DNA from: DAIODI01 sp046349255
GTDB taxonomy: Bacteria; Pseudomonadota; Alphaproteobacteria; Rhizobiales; Aestuariivirgaceae
Assembly: GCA_046349255.1 (NCBI GenBank)
Contig: JAXMCR010000005.1
Span: forward strand, 442,514-506,513
DNA: 64,000 nucleotides
Direction: 5' to 3'
The notes beneath the pieces were generated by a model, which saw only the letters and a list, made by a program, of their open reading frames with translations, was not told the DNA's origin and did no database searches. A program made the translations under genes and the position numbers. Shown in pieces: positions 42,727-49,970 of the stretch. The first letter of the stretch is position 1, and every line of letters begins with the position of its first letter.

Positions 42727-44480
42727 CGGCGGCCGAACAACCGCTCGATGTCGGCGAGCTTGAGCTCGACGAACGTCGGGCGCCCGTGGTTGCACTGGCC
42801 GGCGTTGGGCGTGACTTCCATCTCGCGCAGCAGCGCGTTCATCTCCTCGGGCCGGAGTTTTCGGCCCGACCGCACCGAGCCGTGACACGCCATCGTCGCG
42901 AGCACGTGGTCGAGACGCCGCGCCAGCGAGGCCCCCGGCTCGAGCGCCTCGCTGTCCGCCGCGAGATCCCGGATCAACCCGTCGATGTCTCCCTGGCCGA
43001 GCGCCGCCGGCACCTCCCGCACGAGGATGGCGCCGGGGCCGAAGCCTTCAATGACGAGCCCAGCTTCCTCGAGCAGCGCCGCATCGGCGCAAAGCCGTTC
43101 GACGCAGACGGGATCGAGGTCGACGACGTGGGGCACAAGCAGCGGCTGGCGGGCGATGCCGGCCTTCGCCCGTTCCGCCTTGAGGCGTTCCAGCACGAGG
43201 CGCTCGTGCGCGGCATGCGCGTCGACCAGAACGAACCCGCTGGCGGTCTCGGCGACGATGTAGGTGTCATGCAACTGCGCCCGGGCGACGCCGAGCGGAT
43301 GGTCGGGAACCGGCGGCGCCTCGTTGGGAGACTCCACCCGCGCCGCGACGGGAAAGGCGCCGAACGTCGCCTGCTCCTCGGCGAACCCGAGCGGCGCCTG
43401 CGCGGCGAACGTCTGCGTGAGTGCCGACGGCGGCTGCCAGACTTGGGGCCGCATCGCCGAGAGCGTCGCAGTGGCCATCGGCGCTGCCGACCGGGGCGAG
43501 GCCGCCGCGATCGCCTCCCGGATCGCGCCAATGATCAGTCCACGGACGAAGCCCGGATCACGGAAGCGCACCTCGACCTTCGCGGGATGCACGTTCACGT
43601 CGACCTCCGGTGGCGGGCAGTCGATGAACAGGACGAGCGACGGATGGCGGCCGGCTGCCATGAGGCCGGCATACGCGCCGCGGATTGCGCCTGCGATCAG
43701 CCGGTCCCGCACCGGGCGGCCGTTGACGAAGGCGTACTGGTGGCTCGCCTGCGCGCGACTGATCGTCGGCGGGGAGACAAACCCGCGCAGGCTGAACGGC
43801 CCGCGGCGCGCGCTTACCGCGATGGCGTCGGTGAGGAACGCATCGCCCATCACGGCGCGTACCCGCGCCGGCTCGTCGGCTGCCGGGTACGAGAACAGCT
43901 GACCCGACGCCGCGGCGAACCCGAACGCCACGCGCGGCCAGGCAAGCGCCAGGCGACGCACCACGTCAGCGGCCTCGGCGCTCTCCGCGCGTTCGGACTT
44001 CAGGAACTTCAACCGCGCCGGCACCGCGTGGAACAGGTCGCGCACCTCGATCTCGGTGCCCTTGCCGTGCGCGGCGGGCTTCGCCTGTGACTTCCGCCCC
44101 GCCTCGACGCGGATCTCGTGCGCGTCGCCACCCTCGCGCGGGCGGGACACGATGCGCAGCCGCGCCACTGCGCCGATCGAGGGCAGCGCCTCACCGCGAA
44201 AGCCCAGCGTCTCGATCCGCACGAGGTCGTCATCCTCGCTAAGCTTCGACGTCGCGTGCCGTTCGACTGCGAGGTCGAGTTCGTCCGCGCTCATGCCGAT
44301 GCCGTCGTCGGCGACCCGGATCAGCGTGCGCCCGCCGCCGTGGAACACGACGTCCACGGACGATGCGCCGGCATCGATGGCGTTCTCGACCAGTTCCTTG
44401 ACGACGCTCGCCGGCCGCTCGACAACCTCGCCTGCCGCGATGCGGTTGACCAGTCCCTCGCCGAGTCGGCGGATGCGCAA
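42723..44480 (-). CDS. mutL: DNA mismatch repair protein MutL
   Basis: A 585-residue GHKL ATPase coordinating mismatch repair. N-terminal motifs are VKELVENAIDAGA (about 28-40), DDGIGM, ATSKLSEDDDL and TLGFRGEALPSIG (about 91-103). The C-terminal domain has DAHAAHERLVLE, a variant of the metal-dependent endonuclease motif DQHAx2Ex4E, and late CHGSVRSGRKL and CNHGRPT motifs, as in MutL proteins of bacteria without MutH. So a nicking endonuclease MutL is likely. It follows pgi with 13 nt between. Confidence 0.95.
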   Translation of the reverse strand: MRIRRLGEGLVNRIAAGEVVERPASVVKELVENAIDAGASSVDVVFHGGGRTLIRVADDGIGMSADELDLAVERHATSKLSEDDDLVRIETLGFRGEALPSIGAVARLRIVSRPREGGDAHEIRVEAGRKSQAKPAAHGKGTEIEVRDLFHAVPARLKFLKSERAESAEAADVVRRLALAWPRVAFGFAAASGQLFSYPAADEPARVRAVMGDAFLTDAIAVSARRGPFSLRGFVSPPTISRAQASHQYAFVNGRPVRDRLIAGAIRGAYAGLMAAGRHPSLVLFIDCPPPEVDVNVHPAKVEVRFRDPGFVRGLIIGAIREAIAAASPRSAAPMATATLSAMRPQVWQPPSALTQTFAAQAPLGFAEEQATFGAFPVAARVESPNEAPPVPDHPLGVARAQLHDTYIVAETASGFVLVDAHAAHERLVLERLKAERAKAGIARQPLLVPHVVDLDPVCVERLCADAALLEEAGLVIEGFGPGAILVREVPAALGQGDIDGLIRDLAADSEALEPGASLARRLDHVLATMACHGSVRSGRKLRPEEMNALLREMEVTPNAGQCNHGRPTFVELKLADIERLFGRR

Positions 44481-44493
44481 GGGACCTCCGGTC

Positions 44494-45813
44494 TCAGGGC
44501 AGCGCCGCGAGATACTCGCGGGTCAAAACCTTGCCCTGCTCCACCGCCGGCTGATCGAACGGATCGATGTCCATCATCAGCCCGCTGAGGATCGTCTCGA
44601 GCATGAAGTGCATGAGGAGCGCGCCCATGGTGCGCTCATCCAGCGTCTCGAGTTCGATGGTGCGCACGGGCCTGCCGTTGCGCACGAAGGTCTGCGCCAC
44701 CGCGCGCGCCTGGCAGGAGGTGAGATCGCCCACGGTGCGCCCGGCGAGGTAGCCGATGAGCGGATCCTTCGCGTAGCGCTTCGGCACGCGCGGGCCCTCG
44801 CCCTGGCTCTTCACCGAGATCACGTTGAGCAGCTTGTCGTTCGGTCCGTCGAGGAACAGCTGCATCTGGCTGTGCTGGTCGACCGGGCCTGCCGCGGCGA
44901 CGGGCTGCGTGCCCTTGCCCTGCTTGCCGAGGCTTTCCGCCCACAGCTGCGCGAACCAGGCCGAGAACAGGCGCAGCCGGTCGCTGTAGGGCATCATGAT
45001 GACGGCGTTCAGCGTCGAGGCGGAATTGACCGCGTGGATGGCGGCCGCGCCCATCGCAGGGGCGACCTCCCGCGCGGGCGCCCCCTGGAGCACCGGGGAG
45101 AGCACGTCGGCGGCGCCGCGGCGCAGGGCGTTTGGGTCGAGGCCCATCATGATCGCCGGCAGCATCCCGACGTTCGAGAGCACGGAGTACCGCCCGCCGA
45201 TCTTCGGGTCGTGGTCGAGCGTCAGCATGCCGTGCTTCTCGGCGATCTGACGGATAGGATTCTTCTCCTTGCCCGGCTCGGTCAACACCACCACCGCCTT
45301 GGCCGGATCGACGCGCGCCTTCTGCAGCGCCTCGAGTGTCACCAGGAGCTGGATCACCGTTTCGGGGGTGCCGCCCGATTTCGACACCGCCAGAACGCGG
45401 GTGGTCTTCAGCGGGAGCTCCTTCAGCGCCTCGGTCATGGTGAACGGGTCGAGGTTGTCGAAGAAGTGGAAGCGGACCTCCTTGGCGCCGGTCCCGAACG
45501 GGGAGAGGCCCGGGACGCGCCAGCCGGCGAACTGGGCTAGCGCCTGCGCGCCGAGGCTGGATCCGCCCGTACCAAGCAGGACCACATCCTTTGCGCCCTT
45601 GAGCAGGCGGTCGGACGCTGCCTTGCAGGCTGCCAGGTCGTCCCGCCGCGAGGGGAGTTGCAGGAGGGGCAGAAGGCCGTCGACGTGCCATCGACGCAGC
45701 GTGACCAATGCCCGGTCGGCACGCTTCATGGCGGCTTCCATGCCGCTATCCAACGCGCCCTTGCGACCAATGGTTGTGGCCATCATACCGGCCACGTCCT
45801 GCCGATAGAGCAT
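44494..45813 (-). CDS. pgi: glucose-6-phosphate isomerase
   Basis: A 439-residue sugar isomerase with SIS-type phosphate-binding motifs: LLGTGGSSLGAQAL (about 80-93), AVSKSGGTPETVIQ (about 143-156) and the GGRYSVLSNVGMLPA run, typical of the Pgi signature region. It is shorter than the 550-residue E. coli enzyme, as in the compact Pgi form of some Alphaproteobacteria. The ATG at 45813 has AGAGGAG at 5 nt, which decides it against earlier frame starts. It precedes mutL. Confidence 0.88.
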   Translation of the reverse strand: MLYRQDVAGMMATTIGRKGALDSGMEAAMKRADRALVTLRRWHVDGLLPLLQLPSRRDDLAACKAASDRLLKGAKDVVLLGTGGSSLGAQALAQFAGWRVPGLSPFGTGAKEVRFHFFDNLDPFTMTEALKELPLKTTRVLAVSKSGGTPETVIQLLVTLEALQKARVDPAKAVVVLTEPGKEKNPIRQIAEKHGMLTLDHDPKIGGRYSVLSNVGMLPAIMMGLDPNALRRGAADVLSPVLQGAPAREVAPAMGAAAIHAVNSASTLNAVIMMPYSDRLRLFSAWFAQLWAESLGKQGKGTQPVAAAGPVDQHSQMQLFLDGPNDKLLNVISVKSQGEGPRVPKRYAKDPLIGYLAGRTVGDLTSCQARAVAQTFVRNGRPVRTIELETLDERTMGALLMHFMLETILSGLMMDIDPFDQPAVEQGKVLTREYLAALP

Positions 45814-45878
45814 ACGATGCGACTCCTCTACGCCCGGCCGCAGCACTGTATGCGACCGGACGGGAGGTAAAGCAAGAC

Positions 45879-45899
45879 ACCTAAACGATTTTTTTAGGT
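45879..45899 (-). terminator. possible terminator after the M16 peptidase pair
   Basis: ACCTAAA-N7-TTTAGGT is a 7-bp inverted repeat spanning the stop codon of the M16-like gene. It is AT-rich, with GTCTTGCTTT downstream on the minus strand. It would separate the peptidase transcript from pgi. Confidence 0.4.
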
Positions 45900-47243
45900 C
45901 CGTGACTGCGGGGCGACGTCCTTCGGCTTGCCCACGATCGTGATGATCATGCCGTCGGCATCAAGAATGCGCTTCGCCACGCGCTTGACGTCGTCGACCG
46001 TGACGGCGTCCACCAGCGCGTTGCGGCGGTTCACGTAGTCGATGCCCAGGTTCTGGCGCTGGATGCCGTTGAGCTGCGAGGCGATCTTCCGGTTCGAGTC
46101 GAACCGCAGCGGATACGAGCCGGTGATGTAGGTCTTCGCCTCGGCAAGCTCCTTGTCCGTCGGCCCGTCCTTCGCCATCCGCGCAATCTCCTTGCGGGTG
46201 ATGTCGAGCGTCTCCTTCGCACGCTCGTTCATCGTGGAGACGCTGCCGGTGAAGGCGCCGGCGCGGTCGAGCGGAAAGAGCGACGTATAGATTCCGTAGG
46301 TCAGGCCGCGCTTCTCGCGCACCTCCTCCATCAGGCGCGAGCCGAACCCGCCCTCGCCCAAGATGAAGTTCATGACGTAGGCCGGAATGAAGTCCGGATC
46401 GTCGCGCTTGATGCCGCCGAAGCCGAACGACATCACGCTCTGCGGAATGTCGCGGTCGATGATCTCGACGAGGGGACCGCGCTTCACCTGCGTCTCGGCG
46501 ACTTCCGACACGCCGGATGATGCGGGAAGCTTGCCGAAGGTCTTGTCGAGCAGTGTTGCGAGTTCGTCCGCCTTGATGTCGCCGACGACGGCGATCTGCA
46601 GGCCGTCCCTGCTGAAGAGCTTGCCGGAGAGCGCCTTGAGGTCGGCGGAGGTGATCGTCTTCACCGACTCGACCGTCCCTTTCGTCGTGCGCGAGTAGGG
46701 GTGGTCCGGAAACGCCGCCTTCATCCACGCGTTCGAGGCGATCGTCTCAGGATCCTCTTCGTCGCTCTCGATGCCGAGTACGATCTGGCCTCGCACCTTC
46801 TCGAGCGGCGCCTGATCGAACCGCGGCTCGTTCAGCGCAAGCCGCAGCAGCTCGAACGACTCGTCGCGATTGCGGCTCAGCGTCTGGAAGGAACCGGTGA
46901 AGTCGTCGAGGTTGGCGTCGAACGAGAGCTTCATCGCGAGATCGTCCTCGCGGCTTTGGAACGCCTGCGAGTCGAGCGGACCCGCCCCCTCGTCGAGCAT
47001 GCCGGCGAGGAAGTTCGTCACGCCGCGCTGAGCTTCGGGTTCGGCCGCGACGCCGCCCTTGAAGGAGAACTGCATGGCGATCAGCGGGATCGTGTGGTCC
47101 TCGACGAGCCAGGCCTTGATGCCGCCGGGCGAGGTCACTTCCTTGATGTCGATCGCGGCCGCCGGAGTGGCCGACACACCGACGAGCGCCACGGCCGCCG
47201 CAAAGGCGGCGCGCATGGTCCAGAACGGGGAACGCAGGGTCAT
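45894..47243 (-). CDS. M16-family peptidase-like protein, catalytically inactive partner
   Basis: A 449-residue M16 (insulinase/processing-peptidase) homologue with a signal peptide (about 1-30). The position of the zinc motif HxxEH reads TNFLAGMLDEG, so both His and the Glu are lost and it cannot bind zinc the usual way. The C-terminal M16 domain is intact, with GFGSRLMEEVREKRGLTYGIY, which typifies the substrate-binding half. It lies 23 nt after the active M16 gene, resembling the alpha/beta pairing of processing peptidases, and probably forms a periplasmic heterodimer with it. Confidence 0.9.
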   Translation of the reverse strand: MTLRSPFWTMRAAFAAAVALVGVSATPAAAIDIKEVTSPGGIKAWLVEDHTIPLIAMQFSFKGGVAAEPEAQRGVTNFLAGMLDEGAGPLDSQAFQSREDDLAMKLSFDANLDDFTGSFQTLSRNRDESFELLRLALNEPRFDQAPLEKVRGQIVLGIESDEEDPETIASNAWMKAAFPDHPYSRTTKGTVESVKTITSADLKALSGKLFSRDGLQIAVVGDIKADELATLLDKTFGKLPASSGVSEVAETQVKRGPLVEIIDRDIPQSVMSFGFGGIKRDDPDFIPAYVMNFILGEGGFGSRLMEEVREKRGLTYGIYTSLFPLDRAGAFTGSVSTMNERAKETLDITRKEIARMAKDGPTDKELAEAKTYITGSYPLRFDSNRKIASQLNGIQRQNLGIDYVNRRNALVDAVTVDDVKRVAKRILDADGMIITIVGKPKDVAPQSRT

Positions 47244-47266
47244 GGCGAAAACCTTCGGGGTTCTGA

Positions 47267-48649
47267 TCAATTGGCGACGGCGGGCTGCGCCGCGCCGCGG
47301 GTGAGGACGCCGGTGACGGAGCGTACGGGCTCGAGGACGTCGCGCGCCGCGTTGCGCACGTCGTCCGCTGTCACCGCCTCGATGCGCTTTTCCCACTCCA
47401 GCACGTCATCGACGGTGCGGCCGGAGGTCAGTGCCGTGCCGAACAGGTAGGCAAGGCGGAACTGGCTGTCGAGTGCATAGATGTTCGAGGCGATCAGCCG
47501 CTTCTTGGCGCGCTCGACCTCGTCGTCAGTCACCCCGTCCTTGGCGAACTTCGCCAGCGTCTCGTCCATCGCCGCTTCGGCCGCATCGACGCTGCCGCCC
47601 GGCACCGGGGCGGCGTAGATCGTAAACTCGCCGCTGTCCTGGTTGTCGCCGTTGTAGGACGCGCCGGCCTGTGCCGCGACGCGCTTGTCGATCACGAGGT
47701 CGCGGTAGAGGCGGCTGGTCGAACTCCCGCCCAGCACCTCGGCCAGCACTTCCAGCGCCTCGGCCTCTGTCTTCTTGCCGGACGCGTAGGCAGGCGCCAG
47801 GTACGTGCGCTGCACCGACGGGGTGGCAACCTTCGGGTCCTGCATGGCGACGCGGCGCGCCGCGATCGGCTCGGGCTCGGGCGTGCGCATCCGCGGCGGC
47901 GGATCGGCGGTGTTCTTCAGGGGCGCGTAGTACTTCTCCGCAAGCGCCTTCACCTCCTCGGGCGTCACGTCACCGGCGACGACGAGGATCGCGTTCTTCG
48001 GCGTGTAGTACTGGTGATAGAAGTCGATCGCGTCCTGGCGGGACAGTTTTGCAACCTCGTCCATCCAGCCGATCACCGGCTTGCCGTAGGGGTGGGCGAG
48101 ATAGAGCGCCGCGTCGATCTGTTCGGAGAGCAGGCTCGCCGGGTCGTTGTCGGTACGCATGCGCCGCTCTTCCTTGACGACGTCGCGCTCGGGCAGCACG
48201 GCCTCGTCGGTGAGCTTCAGGTTCTGCATGCGGTCGGCCTCGAGGCTCATGACGAGGTCGAGGCGATCCTTGGCGATGCGCTGGTAGTAGGCGGTGAAGT
48301 CCTGGCTCGTGAAGGCGTTGTCCTCGCCGCCGTTGCGCCGCACGATCTTCGAGAACTCACCCGGCGGCACCTTGTCGGTGCCCTTGAACATCAGGTGCTC
48401 GAGGAAGTGCGCGATGCCGGCCTTGCCCTTGGGCTCGTCGGCGGCACCGATCTTGTACCACACCATGTGCGTGACGACCGGGGCCCGGTGGTCGGGGATG
48501 ACCACCACCTGCAAGCCGTTGTCGAGCGTGAACTGCGTGACGTCGATGTCGAGGGCGCGGGCAGAACGAGGCGAGGCGGAAGCAGCCATTACGGAAACCA
48601 GAAAAGCGAGGACGGGAAGGGCGAGCGTTCTCGGCAGGGTGAAAGCCAT
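47267..48649 (-). CDS. M16-family zinc metallopeptidase, active subunit
   Basis: A 460-residue periplasmic peptidase. The signal peptide covers about residues 1-32. The inverted zinc motif HFLEH is at 81-85, with the third ligand Glu at about 161 in KEERR. The C-terminal M16 domain has GGSSTSRLYRDLVIDKRVAA. This matches PqqL/YmxG-like insulinases of Gram-negative bacteria. The gene is followed by its inactive partner. The substrate is not known. Confidence 0.94.
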   Translation of the reverse strand: MAFTLPRTLALPVLAFLVSVMAASASPRSARALDIDVTQFTLDNGLQVVVIPDHRAPVVTHMVWYKIGAADEPKGKAGIAHFLEHLMFKGTDKVPPGEFSKIVRRNGGEDNAFTSQDFTAYYQRIAKDRLDLVMSLEADRMQNLKLTDEAVLPERDVVKEERRMRTDNDPASLLSEQIDAALYLAHPYGKPVIGWMDEVAKLSRQDAIDFYHQYYTPKNAILVVAGDVTPEEVKALAEKYYAPLKNTADPPPRMRTPEPEPIAARRVAMQDPKVATPSVQRTYLAPAYASGKKTEAEALEVLAEVLGGSSTSRLYRDLVIDKRVAAQAGASYNGDNQDSGEFTIYAAPVPGGSVDAAEAAMDETLAKFAKDGVTDDEVERAKKRLIASNIYALDSQFRLAYLFGTALTSGRTVDDVLEWEKRIEAVTADDVRNAARDVLEPVRSVTGVLTRGAAQPAVAN

Positions 48650-48665
48650 TTGGAGCTCCGGTCAA

Positions 48666-48682
48666 GGCGCAAAGGCTGCGCC
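48666..48682. other. short GC hairpin in the 135-nt gap before the M16 gene
   Basis: GGCGCA-N5-TGCGCC is a perfect 6-bp stem just upstream of the M16 peptidase start, between it and the lipoprotein gene. There is no T-run. Nothing else is recognised in this gap. Confidence 0.3.
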
Positions 48683-48784
48683 GGCCAGCGATTCAGGCGG
48701 GACATGCGCCGGAAACGTGGCAACTCGGCCAGCGGATTACCACTGAAATTTCCGTAAGGCTCCGCGAACGCTGGCCTGCAACGG

Positions 48785-49372
48785 CTAGTCGCTCCAGATC
48801 GATCCCATGTTGAAGATCGTGCCGTAGCTCGGGTTCTGCGCGCGCTTAAGCTCGATCTGCTTCTGGCGCAGTTCCTCGCGCAGCTGCGCCTGCGTCTTGG
48901 GCGTTCCGTCCGGATTGACCGTCGAGATCCCGTAGCGGGCGTAAACGTCACCCTGCGCGGCAGGCGCTGCGCCGGGCGCTGCGGCCGGCGGCTGGACAGC
49001 CGCGACGGTTGCCGGCGCCGGGGCCGGTGCGGCGACGGGGGGTGGTGCGGTTGCCGCCGTCTGCTGGGACGGCTCGATCGACAGCGGCTGGCCCGGAGCC
49101 CGCGCCTGGTATGTGGCGGACGGCTCGGTGACCCCTGCCGCCTGCGGCACGGCGGGCTGGGCGCTCGGCGTCGGTGCGCTGCCCGGCGGACGAAGCTGCA
49201 GGTCCGGCGGCATGGTCAGCGCCTGGTTGGTCGGCACGTTGCTCGCATCCGGAATGCTCTTTCCGGCGCCCATGATGTCCTGAAAGCTCTTTTCGGAGGC
49301 GCACGCGGAGAGCGACGCGGCGAGCGCTACGCACCCCAGCAGTCGGAAAATTTGACCGGTCAACGTACCCAC
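48785..49372 (-). CDS. DUF3035-like lipoprotein
   Basis: A lipoprotein of about 195 residues. A hydrophobic signal segment ends in a lipobox LSAC (Cys near residue 22). The mature protein has a DIMGAGKSIPDASNVPT...LTMPPDLQLRPPG run like DUF3035 outer-membrane lipoproteins, then a very Pro/Ala-rich low-complexity linker and a charged helical C-terminus (LREELRQKQIELKR). GTG 49372 is chosen for spacing to GGAG, with TTG 49363 also possible. It lies between lspA, whose product would process it, and the M16 pair. Function is unknown. Confidence 0.72.
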   Translation of the reverse strand: MGTLTGQIFRLLGCVALAASLSACASEKSFQDIMGAGKSIPDASNVPTNQALTMPPDLQLRPPGSAPTPSAQPAVPQAAGVTEPSATYQARAPGQPLSIEPSQQTAATAPPPVAAPAPAPATVAAVQPPAAAPGAAPAAQGDVYARYGISTVNPDGTPKTQAQLREELRQKQIELKRAQNPSYGTIFNMGSIWSD

Positions 49373-49448
49373 TCCCCGTACTCCACCACCAGACTCCCAT
49401 CCGGCAGTAGAATCGTTCTTTAGGGCAAAAGCGTGACTTCTGGCGGAC

Positions 49449-49970
49449 TTACGCCCGGCCTGCCGGCTCGCGAGCCCCTTCCCGCCAGGAATCATACAGG
49501 AGAAGGCCGACGCCAACAACGATGGCCGAGTCGGCGATGTTGAACACATACCAGCTCCACGAGCCGAGGTGGAACAGAAGGTAGTCCGCGACCGCCCCGT
49601 GCACCACCCGGTCAAGCCCGTTGCCCAGAGCCCCGCCGATGACCAGCCCGAGCGCAACCGCGACGAGCGGTCGCCGAGTGGAGCACGCCCAGACCCACAG
49701 CGCGAGCGCGGCGAAGAGAGAAAGCCCGATCAGGATCAGGCGCGTCTCCGTCGAATGGCTGGCGAACCAGCCGTAGGAGACCCCGCGGTTCCAGACGAGC
49801 ACGAGATCGAGGAACGGGGTGAGCCGCACCGGCTGCCGCTGGTCGAGGTCGAAGGCGAGCAGCAGCCACCACTTCACTGCCTGGTCGAGGAGAAACACTG
49901 CAGCCGCAATCGCGCCCGCGATCGCCGAACGCAGGCCCCACAGGCGCACGCCGCGCGGGCGCTGGTTCAC
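49449..49970 (-). CDS. lspA: lipoprotein signal peptidase
   Basis: A 173-residue inner-membrane aspartyl protease (signal peptidase II) with four hydrophobic segments. The catalytic Asp regions are GGALGNGLDRVVHGAVADYL (about 107-126) and FNIADSAIVVGV (about 137-148). LVWNRGVSYGWF is the third conserved box. GTG 49970 overlaps the ileS stop (GTGA), the coupling seen in many bacteria, and is preferred over GTG 49988. Confidence 0.95.
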   Translation of the reverse strand: MNQRPRGVRLWGLRSAIAGAIAAAVFLLDQAVKWWLLLAFDLDQRQPVRLTPFLDLVLVWNRGVSYGWFASHSTETRLILIGLSLFAALALWVWACSTRRPLVAVALGLVIGGALGNGLDRVVHGAVADYLLFHLGSWSWYVFNIADSAIVVGVGLLLYDSWREGAREPAGRA

